64,000 nt of DNA from Allantophomopsis cytisporea (GCA_024752435.1 CP103035.1:1550001-1614000); one strand, 5' to 3'; positions 11,194 to 23,601 are shown, counted from the stretch's first letter. Made by a program: numbers and translations. Notes: generated by a model not told the origin, from the letters alone.

Positions 11194-11584
11194 ACGTATA
11201 GACCGGAGGACTTCATTTAACGATATAGATTTTTATTTATAAATTTCACTTCACTTGATCTCCTACGCTTGCAACATTGCTTGTTGGAGTTGATGACTCA
11301 AGAGGAACGAGAAGTGGGTGTGGACGATAATCGAGAGGTCATCTATTCCTCTTTAACACCTGTTTATCTGTTCTGTTATTAATCCCAATGATGTGGAATC
11401 GGGTTACCAGTAGCAGCAAATATAGCACTTGAAATTGTCTTTTCCTGATGATTTAATTCTTGGAAATCTATAATATCCAAGCATGTATACATAGCTAAAT
11501 TAAAATTAACAAAAGATTATTAATCCTGGTAAAACCGCGATTTGATCTAATGTCTATAGGTTTTTGAAGTCTAAGAAAAGCCCT
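11194..11584. other. Convergent 3' spacer (GH5 / purine permease)
   Basis: A 391-base AT-rich tail-to-tail spacer that must carry both transcription end regions (TTTTTATTTATAAATTT near 11230, AATTAAAATTAAC near 11498). No gene. Confidence 0.5.
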
Positions 11585-13182
11585 CTATCTCCCAAACTTT
11601 TTCAACTCTAGAAATCTTAACGGAGGATAGACAAGAGCAGCCCATGCAAACCCAACATAATTTCCCATATCAGCTCCATAGTCCCCGACCAACTTCGCAA
11701 TTGGACCATAGTAATATACCTGCGCCATACATAAAATCGCGCCTACCCAACCAATACAGAACGCTGCAAAAGCCGCACATCCAATAGGCAACTTTTCCTT
11801 CTTATTCCAATCCGTCCACACAAACCCTCTATTTCTACGGAAGAGGAATGTCTCCTCAAGCGTGATAGCGATCCAGATAGCGACCCAATAACCCATAAGG
11901 GCCAAGAAATTCGTGAAGATCTCGGACAGATGATCACGACCGGCAAGTGCGCACGCAGTGTAGATGACAGCACCAATTGAGTTCCAGATGAAACGGGGTA
12001 CCAGTGCAGGCCAGCGCCCCAAGATCTGGAAATCAATACCGCATGAGTATGTTGGCGCTACGATATTAGCGATGAGGCCAAGCGCCACGATCACTGAGCA
12101 GAATTTGCCAAAGCCACCAAGACCGTCAAAGCCAGCGACAATAAGGGCACCGGTACCTCCTCCCGCATCAGCAAGAGCAGTGTCAGAGCCAGTACCGGAT
12201 GCGAGACCTACGCCGAGCATGAAGCAGAAGGCGAAGGAGATGGATAGGCCAAACATAGACGACCAGAAGACTTTCCATGGCTTCACAAGCTTTGGGTCGT
12301 TGTAGACGAGGAAGTCGGCTGCATCTGGAGCATAGGTTATTGCAGCGCTGAGGCACACACTGAAGAAAGAAAGCTTGTTGCCAATGATCGTGGTAGGCGT
12401 GCCGATGGACTGGGTGGTGGTGTCGAATTTGGATCCCGCTGTGCCGGCGAGGATGAAAAGTACGACGTACTGTGGAACCCAAGCATATCTATTCATGTTA
12501 GTGCTAGGTGTTTTGTGGTGAGTGTCGATGTATACCTTTCATAATAATGGAAAACAGTGAATCCAAAAGTCGAGACGGACCAGGAAATGATGGCAGTGAT
12601 GATGATGCCGACAACAACAGTCAAGCTACCATTGGGGGAAACGGCCGAAAGCATTTGACCTGCCACTACACAATCGATCATGCAATAACCTAGCAAAATG
12701 ACCAGATTGAGGAGGACACAGATCTTTGTAGGCCACCATCCCATAGTGTATCTTGCGCAGACCAAAGTCCTGTTTCCAGAGATCGGTCCCCAGGTTGCTG
12801 TGTATGCAGATGGAATTGATCCCACAATTCCTCCAAACACAGAACACAGCGCTGCATCTTTGAATCCAAGACCATATACGCTCTGGCCGATACTGGCAAG
12901 AGTGATATTTTGCGCTGCAGTGTTGATACTCATCCAGAGCAGGATAATCTGCATAGAAGACAGTGTAGTCTTCTCATTCCTCTCATTATCCTCGACTCGA
13001 CGAATACCTCTAGACTCAATGCCTGCAAGTTTTTCCACCTTCCTCGTCCACAACAAGAATTTGTAATCCGCTAATGTGGAATTTCCATCTGAGTCGTAAT
13101 CCGGTGTAACGGCGACAGGTTGAGTGTCAGTCGGTGCCTTCTCGACGTCTGTCGGCAGTGTCATCGAAGTGGCGTTCGACAT
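11585..13182 (-). CDS. Purine-cytosine permease (NCS1 family, Fcy2/FcyB-like)
   Basis: Two exons (12536-13182 and 11585-12488) joined across a 47-nt intron give 516 residues. A cytoplasmic N-terminus of about 80 residues precedes about 12 hydrophobic helices. Family hallmarks include FGGIVGSIPSAYTATWGP after helix 2, GRDHLSEIFTNFLALMGYW late in the protein, and SCGIDFQILGRWPA. NCS1 members of this fungal branch import cytosine and purines by H+ symport at the plasma membrane. The start context (ATG at 13182) follows a normal leader. The gene is on the same strand as the phosphate-type transporter but transcribed separately. An adenosine deaminase-like gene lies 15 kb to the right and could share nucleobase metabolism, but this is only a thematic link. 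Confidence 0.9.
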
Positions 13183-14140
13183 AATGCTGCTGGAAATCAG
13201 TTTTGCTCGGAATGGGAGGAGATAATGATTCTTTCGCTGGTATTATCCAGATCAAGTTCAACCGTATGTTCTCAGACCTTCCCCGCCCCCCCGCAATGTA
13301 GCAATAAGCTGCATGCCGAAGATAAGGACCGGCCACCGGTTCATATTATGGACATTACCTGTATGTAAATGATCTTGGAACAATGTTCTGCTACTCGAAT
13401 TCATCTCCGCTTCTTTCAGGAAATCATACTTCAAATTGTTTTTGTGGGGCGCTGTGTAGGTATTCACAGTATTGTTGTGACGGATGATGACTCAATCGAC
13501 TTTTTTTTTTTTTTTTGCCTTCTAGGTCTATGTGCCGTCTTGCACTCATGGCTGTATCGATCTTACTGCCGTATTGATGGACTTTTACCATAGCGTCAAC
13601 TACTGCTGAGGTCCGTACCTTAATTCTGATCACCGGCTGTCCATTTATTTCTTTCTGATTTCCCACTTAGGGATTTGACTTAGAATATCACGGACCTCTA
13701 TGGATGTAATATTGCGCAATTATTATCAATGCCAAGGGTTAAGCCTCTTATCAGAGCCTTATGTGGAAGACTGCATGTGAGATTATGCGCAGTGGGCGCA
13801 GTACGCTCACAACCGCTTATCAATGCTCTCACTCTAGGAGCGCGCACATTCCCGCATTGTTCACGTGTTTCCTACAACTTTATCTTTAAGTCGCAGTATC
13901 TGAACTATGCTGTACAAAGTCTGTATAGATATATTATATACCTACTCACTACCTCATAGAATTCGTCGTTTATCATTAAAAGACGCTCTACTCTCAATTG
14001 ACCTGATGTGTCTTAGCTCTCCTAGACATTTGACTTTTCTTCCTACTATCCACCTCCTTGGAATTCCGTTCAATACCTGATTTGCAACACGTCAAGAACA
14101 TATCGAATTCCCTTAGCTCTATTTATCACAAATAAAGTCC
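13183..14140. other. Promoter of the purine permease and 3' flank of the phosphate-type transporter
   Basis: About 960 bases. Holds a 16-base T run (13501-13516) and the permease promoter near 13183-13500. Short frames on both strands lack coding composition. Pyrimidine-rich and AT-rich stretches toward 14100 fit the transporter 3' UTR. Confidence 0.45.
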
Positions 14141-16305
14141 TCATTCTCCTCCCTCAATATCTTCCTGGGCCGCAAGTCCATTTAACTCAGCCAACCTAGT
14201 CCTTCCACCAGCGAGCACCTCCAAACTTCTACTTTCCCCTTTATGATCTCTTATTTCCGGTACTAGATACCACGTTACCAATGCCCCTGTCAACATGAAC
14301 GAACTTAGACTGTGCAAGTGTCAGCAGTATATTCTCTGAATATCAAAGGCAGATACCTACACAAGTAGGAAATAGCCCAGCCAAGAACTATTCGTCTTAT
14401 CATATCTGTTCCCTCTGAATGTGACTTGGCTCAGGAACACTTGAGAAATAACACTGCCGAGTTTCCCACTGGCTGCTGCAATTCCATGGCATGTACACCT
14501 CCATTTAGTAGGGAATAGCTCGGCCGGTATCTACACCACAAACCTATTAGCTTACTCTCCAGGACCCAACTTCGTGGGACGCAACGACAAATACTGACCA
14601 TGTAAGTGGTGCTATTTGGTCCTATGTATAAGGCCATTTGACATAGCACGTATAGCGTAATGACAGCGCCACGGGACCCTGTGTTCTTATGTACATAGAC
14701 AGGACCAAGGACGATAAAAAGTACTGTAAGAGTACAAAAGCCCCAGAACTGGATCCGCTTTGGACTGTGACCTTTGATCAGCTTGATCATTATTGCGCTC
14801 CCGATCACTGCTCCCACAGAAGTTAGTACTAGGCTATGGGTTGAGTTGTCGAAAAAGAAGTTATATAAGGTGTCAGTTCTGGATGGCCAGATATCTTGAT
14901 TAAGGGTCTGGGAACTGAGACCTAGGCCATAGAACGCAAAATCGAGCAGTCCCCAGGAGAGACAGATACCGAGCACCGAACGGTAATTGCCTTGAGTGAT
15001 AAAATAATCTTTAAGACCGGTAGTGTAGAAAGGTCTACCATTGAGATGAGGTTTCGATAGCTGAGGTGGCAGACGGGGCTGGCGGACACTGATAATCGAT
15101 TCACGTTCTTGTGGATGGTAAGAGAGGCCTGGTGATGGAAGCATCTCCCCCGGCCAGGTGTGTTGTGAGGCGTCTAATGGAACTTGTGATTGTGACGGAT
15201 TACTATTCCGAACAGACTCTGGACTATAGGCAATTTTCCCGTTACCGAAGGAGGAGTGAGATTGCGAGCGTGCGTGTCCGTCAAAAGGGCGCAATTCTAA
15301 AGGTTCGGATTCCGGTGAGGTGTGGACTCTATTGGACGGCATTCGTAAGATCTTGCTTGAAGTGATACGAGTATCTGCTCCTTGGTCCATCATTATAAGA
15401 CTCTCCTGACCCCTCGCCAAACTATTGTAATACCCATTTGTATCCTCCGATGACTTCTTCTCATCATTTAGTACGTCCATCGTATACCTAGGGCTTTCTG
15501 GGATTGTGAGACGAAAGGTGACAGCGAGGGCAGCAGGGACGGCTCCCAGTCCAACAACCCACCTCCAAGCACTATCAACCGCTCTTATACACTCAATGTC
15601 TTCTGGAGTGATACAACTCTTCAGAATTATGTTTGGCTTCGAGGCTTGCACTACCACCAGTGCCACCACCATGCCGAGCAATTGGCCAAGAGGCTGCATA
15701 TAGAAAACCACAGCCAACATTCTCGCTCGATGTTTCCTCGGGGCAAATTCGCTCGTGATTACAGCACTCAAGGGGTAATCTCCCCCTATCCCTATTCCCA
15801 TGATGAATCTCCAAGCTACCAACCATCCCAGAATCTCCATACTTCCTTTCTCGCCTCTAGAACTTATCGCCACTCCAATGGTTCCCATGATAACTACCAT
15901 TAATTCCAACCCATACATTTTCCTCCTCCCGTACAGATCAGCTAAGACGCCAAAAAGAAGTTGACCGATGAGAGTCCCCACGAGCGTGGCGGAAAACATC
16001 GCTGTGTGTTGGCTGGTAGGGTGGCTATTCTCTGGCCAGTAAACTGTGTCTAGCATCGGAATGATAACATTAAGAGCGAAAATGTCATAAGCGTCTGTTA
16101 TGAAGCCTATACCGGCTACAAAAACCACCCATATTTGAAATGGCGCATGGTCTATTGTGTAATAGACAAATTGTCGACGGTCAGCAACCTGAGAATATCA
16201 GAAACTTGTATGATGGATTGCGTAGAGTTCGATACCTACCGCATCGCCCTCAGCGCCTCGTGTGAAGTCATTTACAGGATGGAAGAAACGTCGCACGAAC
16301 GACAT
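14141..16305 (-). CDS. Major facilitator superfamily inorganic phosphate:H+ symporter-like (Pho84 family) with long central loop
   Basis: Four exons (16240-16305, 14599-16188, 14361-14530, 14141-14309) in correct phase give 664 residues. Helix 1 carries GFITDAYDIFALNV, the PHS-family signature. The A-type loop is GVLADLYGRRKMYG. Helix 4 has GIGIGGDYPLSAVITSE, the conserved GGDYPLSA motif. The second half includes YMIPAELFPTKWRCTCHGIAAASGK (its first part is exon 2, the rest exon 3), and the last helix is FMLTGALVTWYLVPE. The family imports phosphate or glycerophosphodiesters with protons at the plasma membrane. Residues about 255-412 form an unusually long Ser/Pro/Gln-rich central cytoplasmic loop, where Pho84 has a much shorter one. 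Intron 2 uses a GTCAGT donor. Glycerophosphoinositol transport is the main alternative. Confidence 0.88.
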
Positions 16306-17858
16306 TAGAAGATGAAGCAGGTTTGGAGGCAAAGGAAAAATCGTATTGTCGAGAGAAGATGAGAGATATGAGGGGAGGACGAATTGTAAGCTTTGTAGCC
16401 TTTTACACAACTATCGTGGTCGCCGCAGTCATTCTCTTCGATGCTGAGTCCAACTCAGCCTTGCGACAGTAATGCTGCCTTGCCTTGGATAGCTCACCCA
16501 GAAGACGTAGGTTAAAGTGTGTTGACAGGGGAGCCTTTACAAGGTGTCGGAGCCAATATTGACGCTTTGAGTGGGCTGCCAGCCTTGTCTATTCAATGGA
16601 AATGAACCAGATAAGACGAGTAAGTGACCTCGTTCCTAAATGATTGGTATCTGTAGATCGCCAAAACAAATCTCGCAGGCATACTTGCTTATCGCCTTAC
16701 CCGTCACCCATTTTTGGTGTTTTTTTACTAGTGTTTCCCAATTCATCTTACCCGTCACCAAGATGTCATTTAACATCTCGTGTATGCATAAGGAATTGAC
16801 TGGAAACTCCTACCATAAGATTTCGGAATATAATTATTATTTTATTACTTTACTTTTCCACTATCTTCTCTGACGCTTCCTCTACAGCCCTAGATATCTC
16901 AACTAGATACGGGATATATTTGTGTTCTTGCTCGTCATACTACCTTAGGGACTACAGTGTGGCTCTTCGACGAGATCCTCACAATATCTATGAGGCATCA
17001 GTGATTAATACACTGAACTGAAGAGATAGGGACTGAGCTGACTTTGGGAAGTAAGGCTCTGGATTACAGGATTAGCTGTCGTTGCCTGTAGTTATATTAA
17101 AGTAGGTAGAGGGGAATTGGAATCAGTAGATATATCTCATATCTCAGCCTTGTCCTACCGGCATCACTCTAGACCTTGGCTATAGTTACCTATTTACTGG
17201 GGAAAGAAAAAATAAGAGCTAACTACCTACTTGATGACCCTGACATTGTATCCGAATAGCTTAAGAATCATCTCTCGATCTTATAGTTTGTTTGGGGCAC
17301 GATATCTCGTTCACGGCTTCATCTTTTGACACGTGCTTAATGAAAATGAATGGTGGATGAAATGACTTGGAGTTGAGGTGATGTTGGAGGTTGTGACTAA
17401 GTCTTACTTGAAACCGTGATTGATTACCTAGGTACCTAAGGTAAGTTGAGATAGGTACCGTATGGATGAGCATGCATATATATATGCATGAGTCGTGAGG
17501 CTGGGTCGAAGGCAAGGCTGCGGCTATGTTAGAATACTGTACCTAATCTCTGGGATCTTGCAACTGAGATCGCATTCCGATATCAGGTGAAAAAAATCAC
17601 GCCATTGGAAGCGTATGAGAATGCTTTTGTTATCCCGGCTACTCCGAACTGAATATAAGAATATTCCAAAGAGTTAGAAAGACATCATCTTATCAAGATT
17701 GATAAACGTCACAGATATGCACCTCACACAGGCCACTACCATCCCACTCTCTCCATCGTAGCTTCAATTCATCAACTGTCCTTCAATCGCATCCGGAATA
17801 ACCACTCAGCATCCCGTCCCTACATATACATACGTTCTGTCATAGCAACAGCGGCAGA
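16306..17858. other. Divergent promoter region (phosphate-type transporter / aminotransferase)
   Basis: A 1.55 kb spacer between divergent genes. It contains two exact copies of cttacccgtcacc (16696-16708 and 16747-16759) and a perfect 20-base palindrome at 17471-17490. The C/A-rich leader at about 17720-17858 belongs to the aminotransferase. No supportable ORF. Confidence 0.5.
17471..17490. repeat. Perfect 20-bp palindrome in a divergent promoter
   Basis: The sequence CATGCATATATATATGCATG is identical to its reverse complement across all 20 bases. It lies 368 bases upstream of the aminotransferase ATG. It could form a cruciform or bind a dimeric regulator. The central alternating AT run also makes chance slippage possible. 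Confidence 0.6.
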
Positions 17859-19385
17859 ATGGTTTTCACGCCCACGAGCCTTGACCTTGAACAAGTCAAG
17901 TCAATGACGGTTATCAAAAACCCACACTCACCAACCACCCCCTTTGATCCCCTCAGCAGTTTCCTGTCAACAGCACAAGAAACCTTCGCCCAAGCCAATC
18001 CCACCTCACTATCCCTTCACCAAGACGCCTGTTCGCATCTTCCTGGTGGTAACACACGCACAGTGCTACACTCGTCGCCGTTTCCGATCACGTGGGAAGC
18101 CGGACATAGCAAGTATCTAAAAAGTGTAGACGGACAAACGTATATAGACTTCCTGGGCGAATTCTCGGCAGGTATCTATGGGCATAGTAACACAACAATC
18201 AAGGAGGCTGTTGTAGAGGCCTTGAGCAACGGTTGGAACTTAGGAGGATGTGGAAAAGGGGAAAAGGAATTGGCTAGGAAGGTAAGTTGACGATCTCCTT
18301 TTATTATCATCTTTATCACTACGTGACTCTGGATACTACAATACTCACACACCCAGGTCGTAACCCGCTTCGCCCCCTCGGGCCTGCACTCAGTCCGCTT
18401 CACCAACTCTGGCACAGAAGCTAACACGATGGCTCTCGCAACAGCGCTAACTTTTACCTCGCGGCGTAAGATTCTCGTCTTCGCCAACGGCTACCACGGC
18501 GGCACGCTCACCTTCTCTACCGCGCACCCCAGCCCCGTAAATTTGCCGCATGACTTTGTAATCGCACCCTACAATTCTATCCCAGGAACATCCGCCATTA
18601 TTGCCTCGCTTCCCAAGGACTCATTGGCCGCTATCCTCGTCGAACCCCTACAGGGCTCAGGCGGTTGCATTGTAGCCTCCCCAGACTTCCTACATTACCT
18701 ACAGAGTACGGCACGGGATCTTGGCGCATTGTTCATCCTCGACGAAGTCATGACATCGCGGCTGGCATATAACGGGTATGCGGCCTCACTCGGTCTGCAA
18801 CCAGATCTACTGACGCTCGGCAAGTGGGTCGGTGGTGGGATGACGTTCGGAGCTTTTGGTGGCCGTAAGGATATCATGGCGTTGTATGACCCTACTACGG
18901 GCCGATTAGGACACTCGGGCACGTTTAATAACAACGTCGTCACGATGGCCGCTGGAATTAAGGGGCTGGATGTCTACGATGAAGCACAGGTCCAGCGCAT
19001 TAATACGCTGGGCGATAGTCTGCGTGAAGGTATCGCACTTGTCTTGGAGAAGAAGGGCATCAGGGCGAAGGAGCCACCTACGCTGTGCCCGGAAAAGTTC
19101 GAGCTAGAGAATCCGTTTACTGGTATTGAGGATGTGGAGGTGAATGTTGAGGCTAAGCCTAAGATGTGGGTGAGTGGGAAGGGGAGTATGTTAGCGGTAC
19201 ATTTTGAGGGGGAGAGCAAGGAAAGTTTAAGGTTGTTGTTTTGGCACCATATGCTTGGACTTGGTATCTTTTTGGCGCAGCGTGGATTTGTTACATTGAA
19301 TATTGAGTTGGATGAAAAGGATGTGGGAAAATTCATTGAAGGAGTGGAGGGGTTTGTGGAGAAGTTTGAGAAAGCGTTGGCGTAA
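17859..19385 (+). CDS. Class III PLP-dependent aminotransferase (glutamate-1-semialdehyde aminomutase-like)
   Basis: Two exons (17859-18281, 18357-19385) give 483 residues. TFLGEFSAGIYGHSN-like residues (DFLGEFSAGIYGHSN at about 105) and RFTNSGTEANTMAL mark the PLP phosphate-binding region. ILDEVMTSR carries the cofactor-binding D270-E271. DLLTLGKWVGGG places the Schiff-base lysine at K297. GTFNNNVVTMAAG is the conserved helix after it. The closest functional class is glutamate-1-semialdehyde 2,1-aminomutase-like or omega-aminotransferase; fungi make haem by the Shemin route, so a true GSA aminomutase role is unlikely and another amino donor is expected (established pathway knowledge). No mitochondrial signal is obvious. 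Gene and LOA1 are co-directional but separately promoted. Confidence 0.87.
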
Positions 19386-20113
19386 ATAGGGATCGAGTTT
19401 TGATGGTTACGTATATAGAGTGCAAAGTAAGCATATATTATGAGTTATTCTCACGTCGAGACTATTTAGCAGGGTTTGAATATTGGCCAGTCTCAGCATT
19501 CTATTCTCTGCTGTAAGCAGGACGCTCATACAAGTCTAAATCTATACCTAATACGCCACGAGCAGACCCCAGAAAGATTGGAGCACTTTAGGCTTACGAG
19601 TTTGGGGGATAGCAACGTTTATGTTTATTATATTACGGACTGGTTAAGTCAGTGGACTCTTAACTGGTAGATGAAGAATGTAAACTTTCATAAATCTAAG
19701 TAAAAATGTACGTAGTATGTATGTATGGTCTGTGTTCGCCACCTCGAGGTCGACTGCTTGAGCGAGCATGGGACTGCTACATTACTCGACACCTCATTAG
19801 CCAGGCAACGAGCCAAAGCTCAATTGTCAGCTCCTACCCGCTCCTTCATTCTCACATGCTCCCGTTCGCAGAAAAGCAAACAGCCTTGCGGTCATTGCAC
19901 GGATGACGATCGATCACAAATCTACATAACAATGCGACACTGACACGTCTCTTTTTTCCATGTAATACCTTCACCTTCACCTCCAGCTTCAACTCCACCT
20001 CCTCTTTTACTTCTGCCTCATCCTTACAATATTATGGTATAACCATCAACTACCCATAACCTTCGCCCATCTGCAGCTATTTTGCTTTCATATATAGAGA
20101 ACTGTCACTTATC
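19386..20113. other. Spacer between aminotransferase and LOA1-like gene
   Basis: Contains the aminotransferase 3' end and the LOA1-like promoter, whose last 150 bases are C/T-rich (19950-20060). No credible ORF or RNA gene. Confidence 0.45.
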
Positions 20114-21209
20114 ATGGAAAAATATTCTCAGTTCCGTGATCGAGGTAAGTAACGGTACTTGCTCGGTACCAGCTGATTATTGGTGACCCCCAACGAGAGT
20201 ACCCAGCTAATGCAGGTTGTCAGGATCTGGCATCGCACCTTTTCTCCCTGTTCAATCCACACCAGCAGGAATATACTTACCTTTCCACATCTTCCTCTTC
20301 ATCATTCGCCTCCCATTACTTTTCACGATAGCAACCACCTACTTTCTCCTACTGCAATGGATACCTCTTGGATCTCTGGCGAAGAAGGCTATGCTCTGGC
20401 TGATATTGGGCACGCCGGGAATATGGTGGATCGATTTGCAGATTGATGGAGTTAAGAAAGGGTCTTTGGCAAAGCAACATGCGCAAAGAGTCCCTCAACC
20501 ATCCAATGTTATCGCATCATCCTTTACGTCTCCAATCGACTCATTATATCTCGCGGCCATCTTCGATCCGATTTTTACGGTATCTTACCCTTATACACGC
20601 CAAGTGAAGCAAATATCTTTACTTGGAGCTATCCTCCGAGCATTATCTGGACCGGAAGAGTACCCTCCGAAGGGAGCGAACCTCACTGACTTGAAAACGT
20701 TGATCACCAAGAACCCACAAAGAATCATTGTCGTCTTCCCAGAATGCACAACAACTAATGGCAAGGGCATATTGCCGTTCAGTCCAAGTCTTCTGACCAC
20801 TCCACCACAAACGAAGATCTTTCCCATCAACCTCCGCTACTTCCCTAGTGATATCACCACGCCCATAGCAGGAGCTTACTGGTCATTTCTCTGGAATTTG
20901 TTGTCACAGCCCACACACTGCATCAAAGTGCGCATTGCAGAAGTAGTCTACAACACTTCGAGCCCCACAGAGAGCGCGAAGAAGAATGATAGATATTTGC
21001 TGAATTACCTTGATGATCCTGCCTCGACCAGTAGCAGTGAGACCTTGGTCAGCTCAAATGACCAGTACGACGAGATCACGAGCGATGAGAAGAAGGTGTT
21101 GGACAAAGTTGGAGAGGCTTTAGCGCGACTAGGTCGCTCAAAACGGGTTGGCTTGACGTTAAAGGATAAGGCCTCGTTTATGAGTGCATTTGGGAAGAAG
21201 AGAGTATGA
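20114..21209 (+). CDS. LOA1: Lysophosphatidic acid acyltransferase-like protein (Loa1/Vps66 family)
   Basis: Two exons (20114-20144, 20224-21209) give 338 residues. The 31-nt first exon encodes MEKYSQFRDR and the splice creates RDRGSGIAPFLP, which matches the characteristic N-terminus of yeast Loa1 (MEKY..RD.GTGIAPFLP). Using the 20223 acceptor keeps frame, whereas the AG at 20215 leads to an early stop. Residues about 25-60 form a membrane segment. The PlsC-like box is SSFTSPIDSL (109-118), in which the usual HX4D histidine is missing, as in yeast Loa1 (NCTSPLD). FPECTTTNGKGILPFSP at 182-198 corresponds to the EGT box. Loa1 acylates lysophosphatidic acid at ER and lipid droplets. A C-terminal positively charged tail (GKKRV) ends the protein. 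Confidence 0.85.
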
Positions 21210-21674
21210 TTGTTGTCTAGATTAGGCATGATTGGTGTTGTTGTCTGTGTGTTATCTCAATCTGCAGGTAAAAGGAATCTCAAGAACTTGCATGCATCTG
21301 AAATATAATGATAAAGTAAAAAAAAGTAAATACGTTCGGAGATGCTTGCAACTTGCTGAGATGAACTGATGAAGTTTCGTATAAACATTGACGATGGCTT
21401 TTATCATTGTTGATATGATTTAAGAAACATATCATGTCCTTGTTCCTCTTTAGAACCGGACTCTTTTTAGAACATATTACTTTTTCTTGACATGAGCAAT
21501 CTTGCTATTTCAAGCTTTATCTGTAGGTCTCTCCATACACTATGTTTGCAGAAGACTGTGTACAAAGGTCAAGTATAGAGCGCGAATAAATGATAGAGTT
21601 GATTGCCTACAATGATACCATTTTGTTTGAAGGTTACCTTACAAAGATGCATCATACTCAAAGCCGAGCCTTTT
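21210..21674. other. Convergent 3' spacer (LOA1-like / GH51)
   Basis: Tail-to-tail spacer of 465 bases, AT-rich, carrying both 3' flanks. No gene or repeat seen. Confidence 0.5.
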
Positions 21675-23601
21675 CTACACTGATGGAAGTGTGCGATCCT
21701 TCTCCGTAGCCCACGCAAGTTTTCTTGTATCCAGTCTTCCCGCATCGCTCTTTTCAACCTCACTGACCTTCTCACCAGTGCTCCACCTCAACATTGTCAC
21801 TGAATGCTTCCTGAACTTGAACTTCCCTCCCTCACGCCACACTCGCTCCACTATACCAACTTCCTCTTTTTCCTTTGTATTGACAACCTTGACATCTCTC
21901 CCCGATACTTCAAAGACATCCACATCGCCCACAACTCCCTTTACATCAACCCCAAAATCTTGCGTTTCGCTGACATTAACCACAACAAGACTCACAACTC
22001 CTTTCTCATCAACACACGCACTAACATCCAACCAACTTGCTCCCTGCTCCAGCACACCCTGCAACCAAGCTGGGCTCGTCTCTCCATCGTACGCATCAGC
22101 ACGTACATGCGTACCAATCGTCCAGCCGCGCATATACTTACAAAACAACAGTAGCGGATACCAAGTAGTCTGCTTGACAATACCATCGGCAGTCGTCATT
22201 AATGGACTGATAACATTAACAGTCTGCGCAATATTTGCCATGCCGACATGTCTACTCTGCCTGACAAAAACATTTAGCCATACTGCTACGGCAAGCGCAT
22301 CACTGAGCGTGTAGAGTTCCTCAGCACCCTGCTCGCCAGGTGCACGCTCCGGATCCCAGACATTCCACTCGTCGAAGCAGATCTTTGGGGCGGGGACGGA
22401 TGGTGGGATAGAGGCTTCGATACGCGCAATAGAGATGAGCGCGGCGCAGGTTGTGATTGCGTGCTCAGCAGAAAGGGGCGCAATGGCGTTGGGGACGTGG
22501 TTATTGGACGATGTGTAGATATGGATGGAGTGCATATCAATGTAGGGAATGCATTCTTTCAGTACGGCGTGGTCCCATGAACTATGGCCTGTCTCGCCGC
22601 ACAGAATCAGAATCAGAGAGGGGTCCAGCAGTTTCAGGGCTTTGGCCCATTGTGAGGCTGTTTTGGCATATGCTTCCGCTGTCATTTGGCCGACTTGCCA
22701 TGGGCCCCAAACCTGCTTGTATCAGCCTTTTTACGATACTTGAAGCAAAGTATGGGGACTGAGTATAAATCATTACTTACTTCGTTCCCCAAAGCCCAGT
22801 ATTTAATCCCATATGGCTCCTCACGACCATTCTTCCGTCTAAGGTTGGCATAGTACGTATTTCCCTTGCCATTGCAATACTCCACCCAGGCAAGTGCCTC
22901 TCTTAGAGTGCCTGTGCCCATATTCAAACAAAAGTAGGGCTCAACATCGCCTCCCAAGACGCCTAGCCAGTGCATGAAATCATCAGTTCCAAATGCATTG
23001 GTTTCAGTGCCTAGCCAGGCTAGCTCTGGGCGTGCTGGACGCTGTGATCTTGGCCCTACACCATCCTCCCAATTGTAGGTTGCTACAAAATTACCTCCTG
23101 GATATCGGATTACTGGAATACTCAATTCTCTTAGGGCTGAAAGAACATCGGTACGATAGCCATAAGGGTCGGCGTGTGGTGAGGATGGATCGTAGATTCC
23201 ACCATAGATACAGCGGCCCATGTGCCTAAGAAATCATTAGATGTAACGTTGACTGCTGAGCATAAGATTTTGAGAAATTAACAGAGACCTATCAGATGAG
23301 GCATATGATAAGACTCTACTGAATACATGAAGGGTTTTCTTGTGGGTTCCTTGGTTGGCTATGCTCAACGAGACTCTGAGTCAAATAGTTTTGCTCAGTG
23401 TCAAAACTACACTCCTGCTATTCAAACAACTTCACGAGGGCTTTTAATGCGTCCTTGGACTAATAAACGAACATGGTAATAAATGTTTACTTACTCAGTG
23501 AAACCTCCATAAATATTTCGATCAATCTTAGAAAGACGACGAGAGATATCTACACTAATTGACGGAGATTCGTCTTTTGAGATTCGTGTAAAAGTAGTCA
23601 T
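21675..23601 (-). CDS. Alpha-L-arabinofuranosidase, glycoside hydrolase family 51
   Basis: Three exons (23495-23601, 22781-23225, 21675-22712) give 529 residues. The N-terminal exon encodes RRLSKIDRNIYGGFTE, and the joined sequence continues HMGRCIYGGIYDP, the conserved GH51 start. RYPGGNFVATYNWEDGVGP is the family signature. The acid/base is E184 in WALGNE (last codon of exon 2) and the nucleophile is E299 in CFDEWNVW. The remaining barrel residues (HSIHIYTSSN, ANIAQTVNVI) are in place, followed by the C-terminal beta domain. The enzyme releases terminal arabinofuranose from arabinan or arabinoxylan oligomers. No signal peptide, which fits the intracellular fungal GH51 subgroup. The 269-nt first intron is long for this window. 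Confidence 0.93.
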
